A stretch of DNA of 50,327 nt from Acidobacteriota bacterium (GTDB taxonomy: Bacteria > Acidobacteriota > Thermoanaerobaculia > Multivoradales > J023). Positions 32,891 through 42,665 of this stretch are shown here, in pieces (the stretch's first letter is position 1; each line of letters opens with the position of its first letter). A program made the position numbers and the translations under genes. Under the pieces are notes generated by a model that was given only the letters and a program-made list of their open reading frames with translations, had not been told where the DNA came from and ran no database searches. The stretch is from positions 1-50,327 of the forward strand of contig JAJCXO010000211.1 in NCBI GenBank assembly GCA_029263395.1. Reading direction: 5' to 3'.

Positions 32891-33631
32891 ATGCCGAGAG
32901 TTGCCCCGTCCGTTCACTATCCACGCCTCGATTGCGCCGCCTTCTGCTTTGTCGCGATGCTAACGGTGATGACAGTGCCTGCAGTGACGACTGTATATGC
33001 AGACACCGTCATCGATCGCGTCGTCGCGGTGGTTGACGAAGAATCCATCCTGCTCTCGGACATTCGGCGGGTCATCGGACTCGGGCTGTTCGAGAGCGTT
33101 CCCAACGAAACCGATGCGCAGCAACAACGTCGGGTGCTCGATGGCTTGATCGATCATTGTCTACGACTCCACGAGGTTGAGCGCCACGACTTCGGCCAGC
33201 TACCGACGGACGAGGTCGACCGCCAGGTGGAGCGAATTCGCGCCAATTTCGACTCTGAAAAAGCGTTACATGACCGCCTACAAAGCTTGGGGCTCGACGA
33301 GGAAAGCCTGCGGCTCCTGGTTACCCGTCAGCTTCGGGTCCTGGTCTACGTCGAAAAACGCCTCGGTCCTCGGGTGTTCATCAATCCCGACGATATCCGC
33401 AACTACTACGACACGGTCTTGACCGCTGAAATGAAGCGCCTCGGCCTCGAAACTCCGCCGCTGGACGCCGTCCGTGAACAGATTCGCGACGTGCTGCACG
33501 AGCGCGAGCTCAATGAGCACATCGAAGACTGGACTGAAGAATTGCGACTAAAGGCCGATGTTGTGGACTATCTCCACCGAGTCGATACCGAGCTGCCTCC
33601 GGTCGTCCAACGCATCGAGCTCGATCACTAG
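32891..33631 (+). CDS. SurA N-terminal-domain-like periplasmic chaperone lacking PPIase domains
   Basis: A 246-aa protein. The start is set at ATG 32891, which gives a signal peptide (residues about 15-35, LDCAAFCFVAMLTVMTVPAV, cleaved near VYA-D); the upstream extension to 32690 has no coding character. The mature protein begins DTVIDRVVAVVDEESILLSDIRR, the classic SurA-N opening. A helical core follows (LDGLIDHCLRLHEVERHDF, then VERIRANFDSEKALHDRLQSLGLDEESLRLLVTRQL), and then a C-terminal helix (VREQIRDVLHERELNEHIEDWTEEL) equivalent to the SurA C-terminal segment. The parvulin PPIase domains that normally lie between are missing. It probably helps outer-membrane protein folding (inference). 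It is convergent with the transglycosylase gene, 16 bp apart. Confidence 0.8.
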   Translation: MPRVAPSVHYPRLDCAAFCFVAMLTVMTVPAVTTVYADTVIDRVVAVVDEESILLSDIRRVIGLGLFESVPNETDAQQQRRVLDGLIDHCLRLHEVERHDFGQLPTDEVDRQVERIRANFDSEKALHDRLQSLGLDEESLRLLVTRQLRVLVYVEKRLGPRVFINPDDIRNYYDTVLTAEMKRLGLETPPLDAVREQIRDVLHERELNEHIEDWTEELRLKADVVDYLHRVDTELPPVVQRIELDH

Positions 33632-33647
33632 ACCAATCTCGGAAGGG

Positions 33648-36092
33648 CTATTTGCCGGGATCCCGCGTCGTCGACCTCACCGAAGGATCCGCGTCCACCA
33701 GATCCAGCAGCCGCTCGGGATAAAGCTCGCGGTAGTGCGAACGGCTTGTCAGCACTTTGGTCAGGTAGCCTCGAGTCTCCCGAAAGCCCACTTTGCTGAG
33801 ATATTCCTCCGGTTCATCGCTCAGGCAGTAGCGACGCCACAATGCTGATTGCGGCTCGCCCGCGTTGTAGCCAGCGATTACCTGCGGTACTGAGCCGTCA
33901 AACTCTTCGGATAGCTCTCGCAAATAAGCCGCACCCAAGGTGATCGAGACTTCAGGCCTCTCGAGATCGTGCGGTTTTAGGTCTTTGATACCGATCCGTT
34001 CTGCCACTCCCCGGGCGGTCGGAAGAATGAACTGAGTCAATCCGCGGGCCGATGCACCCGAAAACGCCGTCGGGTCGAAACGGCTCTCCTCACGGATGAT
34101 CGCGGCCAACAAGTGAGGATCAACGCCCTGCTTTTCAGACTCCGTGAGGATCAGATAGCTGTAGCCGAACGGGAACAACAAACGACGAAAAGAGTCAGGC
34201 AAAAGCTGCGTAGGCACCGGGTCGGGGATCCGCTTGCCCAAGATCTCGGCAATGTAGAGGGCGCGCTTGGTATCCCCCGACTGGGCCAACACAACGCCGC
34301 CGGTAAAAGCGAGTCGCGGCTGGGCGACTGGAAAATGCTGCAATACAACCGACCCACCTTCCTCGAAAATCCCCAGGGCCAGTAGCATTTCCTCCGGCTT
34401 ATTCAGGGCGGCCTGCCACAACGGCCAATCCGCGGTTGGCTCCCGAGCCAGCCTCAGGAAAGGGATAGCGGCCGGGTCGGCCCAAACTCGTTGCTCGAGC
34501 TTCTGCCAGGCCCGGCGCCCTTGAGAGTGCTCTTCACCGAGCAACAGCCACGAGGCGTAGAGACCATCAATTTGATCGGAATCGGCAAGCCGCGCTGCCG
34601 CTGCCCGGGCCACCTGCGCGAGGCTACCAGCGGTGAGGCGAGCGAGGGCTGCAGTGCCGAAGGGATGGTACGGATCTTCCTCGAGCGCTGCGATGTAATA
34701 ACCGACCGCTTGCAACGGTTCGCTTCGTTCTTCCGCCAACCGGCCACGCCAAAAGGCGAGCTCTTGGGAGGACACCTTGCCGAGTTGTGCGGCGCGATCT
34801 AGCCAGGCTCCAACGCGCTCGGTATGCCCCTGGACTAACTCGGAGCTGGCCAGGAACAGCAATGCTCGCGCGGCGACACTGGTGCGCCGATGCCGGATCA
34901 ATGAGTCGAGCGCCGCCAAGGCTTTTGCTTCATTGCCGGCCAACCATTCGAGCCGCAGACTGCCGACCAATGCGCCATCCGTCCAGCGCCCTCCTGGATC
35001 GAGGCGGTAAGCTTGATCGAAACCGGCGGCAGCTTGCTCCCAGTCGTCGGCCAACTCCAGGGAACGAGCCCGCTGGTAGATCACTTGGGCTCGCAAGGTA
35101 GGACTTGTGGTCGTTTTCGCCAACGCACCGAAGGCGGCGGCAGCGGCGGTATAACGCTCCTGCCAAAAGTGGCTGCGGGCTAGCGCGTAGCGACACTCGA
35201 AGGCCTCTCGTGCAGTGATATTGGACCTCGAAAAAGGCACCGTAGCCCTCGCCAGGTGCTGGATGGCGCTCGAGAATTCTCGATGTTCGTAGAAGCTCAA
35301 GCCGATCAGCAGATGACTACGGGCACCCTTCTCCTCCGGCAGCCAACCTGCGATTTGGGTCGCCGCACTAAGCGCGATGTCGTCGCTTCGACTCTCTTCC
35401 AAAAGTCCCAGCAACTGCTGTTCTGCTCGTACCCTATCGCCGCTCTGCGCCGTACACTCTGCGCGCATCAGGCTGAGACGGCGGCGGTCGCTACGCCGGA
35501 ATCGCTGAGCGTTCAATGCACCTAACAACCGACAATCGCCGCCTTCCGAAATGGTCCGTTGAAGCAACCGCATCGCGGGCGCCTGCAGGGCCCTCGGCGG
35601 ACCGCCACCGAGAAGAGTTGCAGCCAACCCCGCCGCTACTTCCGGATGCCCGAGCTCATATTGTTCGCGAGCCAGCCGGTAGCGACTGTAGGCCTCGAGC
35701 GCTGGCGTGGCGCCCATACTGGTAGCAAAGGCTTGCTGGGCCTCTTGCCGTCGATCGAGGAGCAACAGCAGATGGCCTCGCAAGTAGTCGAGGCCGATAC
35801 GTCGCGCTGACTCGGGATCTTCCGCCAGCACTCTTTCGACAGCCTGAAGTGCTTCCTCGTGGTTGCGTTCGACTTGTTGCTCGACCAGGGTGATGCGCAG
35901 ATCGCCAGCCATCGCGGACCGTGCGCCGATCAACAACAGCACGGCGAGGGTCGAAAAGACTGCAGCTACCGAGACATTATTGGCTGGACCACAGCGGGGG
36001 CACCGAGCAAAACTCAAGCGCTGGCGTGCCCAAAGCTGAAGGGCCACCTGGCGATACGGGATGGAGTCAGTCGATCCGTTCCACACGACCAC
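33648..36092 (-). CDS. TPR-containing SLT-type lytic transglycosylase
   Basis: An 814-aa envelope enzyme that cleaves peptidoglycan to 1,6-anhydro-muropeptides. The start at GTG 36092 overlaps the murA end by 26 bp. A hydrophobic segment at about 40-60 (VAAVFSTLAVLLLIGARSAMA) is the signal or anchor, after an unusually long n-region of about 38 residues. Residues about 65-630 are TPR-like helical repeats as in the Slt70 superhelix. The SLT catalytic domain (about 650-790) contains IIREESRFDPTAFSGASARGLTQF with catalytic E669, GAAYLRELSEEF, and VIAGYNAGEP. Coupling with murA links cell-wall synthesis and turnover in one transcript. Confidence 0.93.
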   Translation of the reverse strand: MVVWNGSTDSIPYRQVALQLWARQRLSFARCPRCGPANNVSVAAVFSTLAVLLLIGARSAMAGDLRITLVEQQVERNHEEALQAVERVLAEDPESARRIGLDYLRGHLLLLLDRRQEAQQAFATSMGATPALEAYSRYRLAREQYELGHPEVAAGLAATLLGGGPPRALQAPAMRLLQRTISEGGDCRLLGALNAQRFRRSDRRRLSLMRAECTAQSGDRVRAEQQLLGLLEESRSDDIALSAATQIAGWLPEEKGARSHLLIGLSFYEHREFSSAIQHLARATVPFSRSNITAREAFECRYALARSHFWQERYTAAAAAFGALAKTTTSPTLRAQVIYQRARSLELADDWEQAAAGFDQAYRLDPGGRWTDGALVGSLRLEWLAGNEAKALAALDSLIRHRRTSVAARALLFLASSELVQGHTERVGAWLDRAAQLGKVSSQELAFWRGRLAEERSEPLQAVGYYIAALEEDPYHPFGTAALARLTAGSLAQVARAAAARLADSDQIDGLYASWLLLGEEHSQGRRAWQKLEQRVWADPAAIPFLRLAREPTADWPLWQAALNKPEEMLLALGIFEEGGSVVLQHFPVAQPRLAFTGGVVLAQSGDTKRALYIAEILGKRIPDPVPTQLLPDSFRRLLFPFGYSYLILTESEKQGVDPHLLAAIIREESRFDPTAFSGASARGLTQFILPTARGVAERIGIKDLKPHDLERPEVSITLGAAYLRELSEEFDGSVPQVIAGYNAGEPQSALWRRYCLSDEPEEYLSKVGFRETRGYLTKVLTSRSHYRELYPERLLDLVDADPSVRSTTRDPGK

Positions 36093-37320
36093 CTAACATC
36101 TGCAATTTTGATTCCATTTGCTCGTAGCCACGATCGAGGTGGTAGATACGGTGGACGGTCGTCTCACCTCGAGCCACCAATCCGGCCAGCACCAGACAAG
36201 CCGATGCTCTGAGGTCGGTTGCCATTACCGAGGTCCCAGTGAGCGCGGCCGGACCATGAATGCGAGCATAAGTACCGTCGATACGAATATCCGCCCCCAT
36301 ACGCACTAGTTCCGGCACATGTTGGAAGCGATTTTCGAAAACTGTCTCCGACACCGTCGAGACGCCCTCAGCCTGTGTCATCAGCGTCATGTACTGCGCT
36401 TGAAGGTCGGTGGGGAACCCGGGGAAGGGCTCGGTGACAATGCTGCGGGGCTTCAGCACCCCGTCGTTGCGCACCCTGATGTGATCGTCACCGACCTCCA
36501 CCTGGGCGCCGATTTCGTCCAGCTTCGCCAGCAAGGGTGCCAGATCGGCAGACCGTGCTCCATCGACAGTGACGTCACCACGAGTCAGAGCGGCTCCGAT
36601 CAAGTAGGTCCCATCTTGGATCCGATCGGGAATGATCGCGTGGGTGGCACCACCGAGCCGATCCTGGCCTTCAATGACAATTGTCTCCTCGCCAGCGCCT
36701 TCGATCACAGCCCCCATGGCGGTCAGCATCCGCGCCAAATCGACAATTTCAGGTTCGCGGGCACAATTCTCGAGCACTGTTGTGCCCCGCGCCATCGACG
36801 CTGCCATCAGTAGATTCTCCGTCCCGCCGACCGTCGGCTTCAGGAAACGGTGACGGCACCCCTGCAGACGGTCGGCCCGCGCCTCGACGTAACCGTGCTC
36901 GATTGTGACTTTTGCCCCCAACGCTTCGAGCGCGGTGAGATGCAGATCGATCGGTCGCACGCCAATCGCACAACCGCCCGGCAACGAAACGCGCGCATGA
37001 CCACGCCGCGCAAGGAGCGGGCCGAGCACCAGGACGCTGGCGCGCATCGTCTTCACCAGTTCGTAAGGTGCCTCGTCGGGGTTGGCCCGACCGGTGGGGC
37101 GCAGGATCACCGCATCTCCGAGACGTTCGTTCTCGACTCCAAGATGCTCGAGTAGCCGCAGCATCGTGCGGATATCCTGCACCGACGGTACATTGTGCAA
37201 CTCGACCTCGGCATCCGCCAGCAGGCAAGCCGCCAGTACTGGCAGCGCAGCGTTTTTGGCGCCGCTGACAGGGATCGTCCCCTGAAGCCTGGTTGGGCCA
37301 TAAATCCGAAGTTTCTGCAT
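36067..37320 (-). CDS. murA: UDP-N-acetylglucosamine 1-carboxyvinyltransferase
   Basis: A 417-aa enzyme adding enolpyruvate from PEP to UDP-GlcNAc, the first committed step of peptidoglycan synthesis. It shows SGAKNAALPVLAACLL (K22), VSLPGGCAIGVRPIDLHL with the catalytic C117 that fosfomycin alkylates, VGGTENLLMAA, GFPTDLQAQYM, and RASACLVLAGLVARGET. The cysteine is present, so the fosfomycin-sensitive form is expected. It lies 26 bp after the phosphatase gene and overlaps the transglycosylase gene. Confidence 0.96.
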   Translation of the reverse strand: MQKLRIYGPTRLQGTIPVSGAKNAALPVLAACLLADAEVELHNVPSVQDIRTMLRLLEHLGVENERLGDAVILRPTGRANPDEAPYELVKTMRASVLVLGPLLARRGHARVSLPGGCAIGVRPIDLHLTALEALGAKVTIEHGYVEARADRLQGCRHRFLKPTVGGTENLLMAASMARGTTVLENCAREPEIVDLARMLTAMGAVIEGAGEETIVIEGQDRLGGATHAIIPDRIQDGTYLIGAALTRGDVTVDGARSADLAPLLAKLDEIGAQVEVGDDHIRVRNDGVLKPRSIVTEPFPGFPTDLQAQYMTLMTQAEGVSTVSETVFENRFQHVPELVRMGADIRIDGTYARIHGPAALTGTSVMATDLRASACLVLAGLVARGETTVHRIYHLDRGYEQMESKLQMLGGRVERID

Positions 37321-37346
37321 GCCGCTCAGGTTCCTCTGTGAGGCAG

Positions 37347-39041
37347 TTAATGGCTACTCGGTAGTAACGGTCGGCGATCGACGCCGTCGAGATCCGATGG
37401 CGGTGTCACTCCGACCAAACCGGCCACCGTAGGAGCCACATCGACGGTGAACACAGGCTCATCGATGACTGCCGGAAGCGGTTTTGGCAACCGCAGCAGC
37501 CACGGCACCCACCGATCGTAGTCGTAGGGCGAGCCATGGGTCGTGATACCGCTCCGAGTGCGCAAGGTGAACGGTTCGAGCTGCACCAAAATGTCGGCAC
37601 TATGCTCAGGATGAAAACTGTTGGCATAAAGTCGTTGCATGGACTCCTCGCCGGCATACCCTTCGAGTTCGGAACGAGTCCACGCCCGCACGACGAGGGG
37701 GCATTCTTCGATCCATTTACGGGTTTCAGCCTCGAGCTCCGCCGGATCGACACCTGCCGCTGCCACTGCCGATCGATCGAGGTAGAACGACTGTAGGTAC
37801 CAGGCTTGATCGCCGAATCGGGCTCGCAGCCGTTGGTCAACTTGCTGGAAACAGGCGATCTCAGCAGCGCCGAAACGCCGGGCAGCCAACCCCTGGGCCT
37901 TTGCCACTTCGGGTACCGGCACCACGCCATGATCGGCGCTCAATGAGATCAGTGTGTTGTCTAAACCGATCCGCTGGTCGATGGCCTCGAACAAATCCCC
38001 CAACAGTCGATCGAGGCGCAGCAACGTATCCAACACCTCTGGGCTATCGGGCCCGTAGCCATGCCCCACTTTGTCGAGCGCCGAAAAGCCGAGTCCCAGG
38101 AAATCGGGATAGGCATCTTGTCCCAGCTGCTCACCGTCGATCAGCGCGACGGCAAAGTCAGCCAGGTAAGCGTCGCCAAACGGCGTGTCACCGAAAAGGA
38201 CATCGTAGAAGCCGGCATCCGGCGTTGGTGACGCGCTCCCGAGCGGATGCGGAAAGGGATCCGCAATCGGTTTGAACTCGAGCGCTTCGAGTCCATACGC
38301 TTCAGCGTGCGTCATCACCTCGGGAAGTGGCTCCCAAACCTGACCGAAGTAGCGATCTGGGAATCGTTGTTGGTGGTAGGCCACAAGCCAAGCAGGCTCG
38401 TCATCCTGATAATACTCAGAGCTGGTGAAGAGCCCGTCGTCATCGTCCGACCAATAGACGGCGTCCGGTCGCTTGCCGCCGGTGAGCACCGCGCCACGGT
38501 CCTTGCCGCTGGCAGCGAAGACCTTGGATTCGGGGTATCGTCCCTTCAACCAATCGCCGAGCGCTGTCGCCTCCACTGCCTCTGGTGACGGATCGTCCCC
38601 CACTGCCCAGACCTCATCTTTCGATTCCCGATCGAACCACCAGTTGTTGACGATGCCGTGTCTCGAGGGATGAACCCCGGTGGACAGCGTCGCGTGCCCA
38701 GGTGCCGTGGTGGTGATGGCATGATCGTGGCGCGCCTCAGTGAACACCACCGATTCTTCGAGCAGACGGGCGAGGCCGTGTTTGAGCAGCGGCCGGAACC
38801 GCACCAGATAGTCTGCCCTAGCTTGATCGATCACCAGGAAGAGGATCAAACGTGGCGTGCCTTCGGGCGGTGGTTCGACAGATGTAGTCAGCGAGTCGAC
38901 GGTAGCGGGCGACTCTGGAGGAGGCGCCTCCTCAGCACAGCCGACGAGTCCAATGAGAACCAGGAGCGTCCAAACCAGCAGTTTCAAGTCGAAGCCGACC
39001 GGATCTTCCCCGTGGTTTGATGGGTGCAAGCAAGCCTTCAT
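37347..39041 (-). CDS. PafA-like alkaline phosphatase superfamily lipoprotein
   Basis: A 564-aa protein. The start at ATG 39041 is chosen because it puts a lipobox (LIGLVGC35) near the N-terminus; a reading from 39284 adds a repeat-rich non-coding-like segment. Catalytic features are LVIDQARAD (metal ligand D72), HAITTTAPGHATLSTGVHPSRHGIV with the likely nucleophile T112, LGLGFSALDKVGHGYGP, and SLSADHGVVPVPE (second metal pair). These match the PafA-type alkaline phosphatase/phosphodiesterase group, which hydrolyses phosphate monoesters in the periplasm. It precedes murA by 26 bp, so it is probably in the envelope transcript. Substrate preference cannot be read from sequence. Confidence 0.85.
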   Translation of the reverse strand: MKACLHPSNHGEDPVGFDLKLLVWTLLVLIGLVGCAEEAPPPESPATVDSLTTSVEPPPEGTPRLILFLVIDQARADYLVRFRPLLKHGLARLLEESVVFTEARHDHAITTTAPGHATLSTGVHPSRHGIVNNWWFDRESKDEVWAVGDDPSPEAVEATALGDWLKGRYPESKVFAASGKDRGAVLTGGKRPDAVYWSDDDDGLFTSSEYYQDDEPAWLVAYHQQRFPDRYFGQVWEPLPEVMTHAEAYGLEALEFKPIADPFPHPLGSASPTPDAGFYDVLFGDTPFGDAYLADFAVALIDGEQLGQDAYPDFLGLGFSALDKVGHGYGPDSPEVLDTLLRLDRLLGDLFEAIDQRIGLDNTLISLSADHGVVPVPEVAKAQGLAARRFGAAEIACFQQVDQRLRARFGDQAWYLQSFYLDRSAVAAAGVDPAELEAETRKWIEECPLVVRAWTRSELEGYAGEESMQRLYANSFHPEHSADILVQLEPFTLRTRSGITTHGSPYDYDRWVPWLLRLPKPLPAVIDEPVFTVDVAPTVAGLVGVTPPSDLDGVDRRPLLPSSH

Positions 39042-39234
39042 GACGAGGTTTATAGCATTCAACTCACGTAAATCCCAGCGTTGACAACATCTAGCAGAGG
39101 AGCGCTCTGGATGCGCCGACACTCCCACGAACAGCCTAGGCAGGCTTCGACCCGTGAACAGGACCTCACAGTTGACGCCAGCATATCGACGATGCTGTTC
39201 AGGCTCAGGGTTGACTTCCCGCCGCCCGGGATCA

Positions 39235-41649
39235 ATGCTTCCGACCATATCTGGAATCATGCTTCCGACCATAGAGGCTACCAAATCAAAGAGGATTCAT
39301 CCGTTGACAGGAGCACCTGCCAGCACACCGCGAGCCGATACACCGAGAGCCGAAGCTCCAAAAGCCGAAACCCCGAGGCCTGTCGGGACTAGGGCCCAGC
39401 TTCATCGACTCGAAGAGCTGCTCAGCCAATCCGAGATCTCTCCTGCCAAGCTGTCCGACTTGGCCGAGCCGGAACGTCTCGCGCTGCTTTTCGAGATCGA
39501 GATCAGGTCGCTATTACGTACTCCGCAGAGTCCCCCAACACAGAGTCAATCCAGCACGGCGCCGACACCTGCCAAGCTATTGACTGTAGCTCGAGACGCG
39601 GCAATGGCCGGAGTACTGCCGTTAGCGACACCGGCCTCGCTTCGAGCTTTCCTCGACCGCCTCGAAGTCCGCATACGCGACGCTGGGGCGTGGGCCCGTG
39701 ATCAACTTATGTGGTGGCAACCCTTGCCGACACCGACCGACTCAGAACAACTTTGGGCTCAGATAGCAGCAGCCGACCGCTTCTCTTCATCCGAACAGCT
39801 AGTGGAGACTTTTGCCACGAAGTCCTGGCTGGCCCTGCCACAGCTGCTGACAACCGCGGTCTGTAGTGATCTTCATGATCAACTGGAGGCGGCCTACCGC
39901 AGCGAGTATCTGGCTCTCGAACGGGCTGGCGTTGGTGCTGGCGAACGTGTTTCATCGAGCCGGAGCGACGCCGTGCTCTACCTGACTGGCCACGAGCCAC
40001 ACTTGCTGCATGCCGCGCCGCTGGCGGCGGCATGGATCCAATGGTTGTTGAACCATCTCGGCGACCAGCTAGCGAAAGTCGCGCCCGAACGGGCGATCTT
40101 CCCACCCGCCAAGGTGATGCTAGCTCGCTACCCTGCGCCCTCCGCTGGCTACCATCCGCATCTCGACAACCCTGGTGGAGACGATGACAACGGACGAAGC
40201 CTGACGCTAGTCCTCTATCTCAACAGTCCAGAAGAGCCTTGCCGGGGTGGTGAGATCGCTTTGTGGGATACGGGCCAGTCGACCACCTCCTCACCAACTA
40301 ATGTATTCCCGGCCAATGGCGGCTCAGCAATTTTGTTCGACTCCCGTGCCATCCCTCACCAAGTGCGGCCACTGCGGTCCGGACCGGCGCGCTGGGCACT
40401 GACCCTTTGGTTCAACGACACACCTCAACGACCGCCTGAGCCACCGCTCCTGCCAGAGGCCTCACTCACCGATGTTCTCCTGCCAATCCCATCGCCACCC
40501 CTGCCCGCTGAGGCCGTCCTCTTTCATGAACTCGACGACACCACGCCTGCCGGCACCATCACCGTGCGAGACGTCCCGCAAGCACCCCAGCGGGTTGGCA
40601 TTGTCAGCACGGTCTATCGTGCTGGCGTAGCGCTCGAGAACTGGTGCCGCCACCATCTCGGTCTCGGCATCGATCATCTGGTGCTGATCTTCGATCATCT
40701 CGACGAGCCGGCAGAGACCGAGCTTGCCCGACGCTTGATCGATCGATATCCCGCCGATCGTCTGACCGTGTGGGACGGAACGAACGTGGCCAAGGATCGC
40801 TGGCCGCTGCTCGACGACACGGTTCGCCGTCCCATCGAGCACGTCGCCCGATCCGGTGCATCGAACCATGCGATCGCCGCCCGCCAAGCACTCAACGCTA
40901 GCGCTGTGCTCGCAGCGGCCCGTCTTAGCACCTTCGATGACGCACCGCTCGACTGGCTACTCCACCTCGACGCCGACGAGCTATTTGCCCTCGAAGGAGC
41001 GGGTCGAGGCGGCGCTACTCTTCGCGAACATTTTGCAGCCGCATCACACGCCGGCCTCAGCTGCCTGCGCTACGTCAACCACGAGCTGTTGCACCGGACC
41101 GGTACCAAGACATACTTCAAGCTCAATCCACGAGTCGCGGCATCCAAGCTAGGCGCTGTGGGTTGGTCCAAGCTGGTCGAGTATCTGAAAATGTCCCAGA
41201 CCGATCCACGCCCCTACTTCACTGGCTACTTCAACGGCAAATCCGCCGTTGCCGTCGCTCACGGAGCCAATGCCGCCGGGGTTCACGGTTGGTCCCTCGA
41301 GGCACCAAACGCCCAAGCCAGTCGCTTCCTGGCCGGTCCGTGCGTGCTGCACTACCATCTCGCCTCGCGCACCGCCTTTCGTGCCAAATATTTGGCAGTC
41401 GCGAACTCCGACGCACCACCCGGATCCCAGCTGTTCGAGCCCTCGCCACTCGAAGTGTCGATTCGCGACGAAATCCTGGCTCTACAACGCGCTGGCACCG
41501 ATCCCGAAGCTCTCGCCCACCGTCTCGACCAACTGCACGCTCGCAGGACGTCCTTTTCCGACGACGATATCGAGCTACTAGAGTCAGCCGGCCTGATCAC
41601 GAGCCCAGATCTGGAACATCCGCTGCCTAAGTCTCGGAACAGCCGCTAA
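39235..41649 (+). CDS. 2OG-Fe(II) dioxygenase (prolyl-4-hydroxylase-like) fused to a glycosyltransferase
   Basis: About 804 aa from ATG 39235; the frame extends to GTG 39154, and ATG 39259 is another option because Shine-Dalgarno sequences are weak. Residues about 45-195 are helical, Pro-rich at first. Residues about 200-395 form a P4Hc-like double-stranded beta-helix: YHPHLDN with H309-x-D311, [22 protein letters not shown] with distal H375, and R386 ([11 protein letters not shown]) for 2-oxoglutarate. Residues about 455-760 are a GT-A glycosyltransferase of the Glyco_tranf_2_4/GT92-like type: [32 protein letters not shown] with the D579-A-D581 motif, and a late CVLHYHLAS. No signal peptide is visible, so it is probably cytoplasmic. 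It is followed after 32 bp by arginase. A role in hydroxylation plus glycosylation of one acceptor is inference. Confidence 0.85.
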   Translation: MLPTISGIMLPTIEATKSKRIHPLTGAPASTPRADTPRAEAPKAETPRPVGTRAQLHRLEELLSQSEISPAKLSDLAEPERLALLFEIEIRSLLRTPQSPPTQSQSSTAPTPAKLLTVARDAAMAGVLPLATPASLRAFLDRLEVRIRDAGAWARDQLMWWQPLPTPTDSEQLWAQIAAADRFSSSEQLVETFATKSWLALPQLLTTAVCSDLHDQLEAAYRSEYLALERAGVGAGERVSSSRSDAVLYLTGHEPHLLHAAPLAAAWIQWLLNHLGDQLAKVAPERAIFPPAKVMLARYPAPSAGYHPHLDNPGGDDDNGRSLTLVLYLNSPEEPCRGGEIALWDTGQSTTSSPTNVFPANGGSAILFDSRAIPHQVRPLRSGPARWALTLWFNDTPQRPPEPPLLPEASLTDVLLPIPSPPLPAEAVLFHELDDTTPAGTITVRDVPQAPQRVGIVSTVYRAGVALENWCRHHLGLGIDHLVLIFDHLDEPAETELARRLIDRYPADRLTVWDGTNVAKDRWPLLDDTVRRPIEHVARSGASNHAIAARQALNASAVLAAARLSTFDDAPLDWLLHLDADELFALEGAGRGGATLREHFAAASHAGLSCLRYVNHELLHRTGTKTYFKLNPRVAASKLGAVGWSKLVEYLKMSQTDPRPYFTGYFNGKSAVAVAHGANAAGVHGWSLEAPNAQASRFLAGPCVLHYHLASRTAFRAKYLAVANSDAPPGSQLFEPSPLEVSIRDEILALQRAGTDPEALAHRLDQLHARRTSFSDDDIELLESAGLITSPDLEHPLPKSRNSR

Positions 41650-41681
41650 TCAGCCAGCCACCCCATTCTCTGGAGACCGCC

Positions 41682-42596
41682 ATGACCGACTCGACTCAGC
41701 CACCCCAGAATCCTTCCGTCTGCATCGTCGGCGCCCCGATGGACCTTGGCCAGTCCCGGCGCGGTGTCGACATGGGTCCCAGCGCCCTGCGCTACGCCGG
41801 CCTGCAACGTCGCTTAACCGCCCTTGGTTGCCGGGTCAAAGACTGCGGCAACGTTGAGGTCCCGGTGCGCGACACCCTACCGCGAGCAGGCGGTATGGCC
41901 TTTCTACCTGCTGTCGTCGAGGCCTGCGAAGCCATCTACCAAAAAGGCATCGAGGCGATCGCCAACGGTGACATACCGTTGTTCCTAGGGGGTGACCATT
42001 CCACCGCCATCGGTACAGTCGGCGCCGCCTCTCACGATCGCCGTACCGGCGTGCTGTGGATCGACGCCCACGGTGACTTCAACACGCCGGACACGTCTCC
42101 CAGCGGCAATATCCACGGCATGCCGTTGGCCGCCCTCACCGGCCATGGAATCCCCGAAATGGTGGACCTTGGCCACCCCGGCCCCAAAGTTCTCGCCCAA
42201 GACGTGATGCTGATCGGTATCCGTGATCTCGATACCGAAGAGCGCGACTCGCTGCGCGCTAGCGGCGCCGGCGTCTATACCATGCGCGAAATCGACGACC
42301 GCGGCATTGGCCCGGTCGCCCGTGAAGCCGTCAAACGTTTGGAGCACCTGCCCCGCGTCCATGTCAGCCTCGATCTCGACGCTCTCGATCCACGCGAAGC
42401 TCCCGGCGTCGGCACCCCGGTCAGCGGCGGTCTCACCTACCGCGAAGCCCACTTGCTGATGGAGATCATCGCCGAGTCCATTGCTGTCGGCTCCATTGAC
42501 ATCGTTGAAGTCAACCCCATCCTCGACCACAGCAATCGAACTGCCGAGTTGGCCATCGAATTATTGCTGTCGCTGTTGGGGAAAACGATCATCTGA
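41682..42596 (+). CDS. rocF: Arginase (ureohydrolase family)
   Basis: A 304-aa binuclear-manganese enzyme converting arginine to ornithine and urea. Family motifs are [35 protein letters not shown] (ligand H), [25 protein letters not shown] (ligand D-A-H-x-D plus the arginine-specific S-G-N-x-H-G-M-P), and [20 protein letters not shown] (D-x-D ligands). These substrate motifs favour arginase over agmatinase. TGGAGA lies upstream of ATG 41682. It is probably co-transcribed with the dioxygenase-glycosyltransferase gene. It ends 69 bp from the convergent RHS gene. Confidence 0.95.
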   Translation: MTDSTQPPQNPSVCIVGAPMDLGQSRRGVDMGPSALRYAGLQRRLTALGCRVKDCGNVEVPVRDTLPRAGGMAFLPAVVEACEAIYQKGIEAIANGDIPLFLGGDHSTAIGTVGAASHDRRTGVLWIDAHGDFNTPDTSPSGNIHGMPLAALTGHGIPEMVDLGHPGPKVLAQDVMLIGIRDLDTEERDSLRASGAGVYTMREIDDRGIGPVAREAVKRLEHLPRVHVSLDLDALDPREAPGVGTPVSGGLTYREAHLLMEIIAESIAVGSIDIVEVNPILDHSNRTAELAIELLLSLLGKTII

Positions 42597-42665
42597 GTCT
42601 CGGACAAACACCGTCCAACGAACCTATAAGCGAATAAGGCTGAGTTATGACGGTGAGAATCTTAC

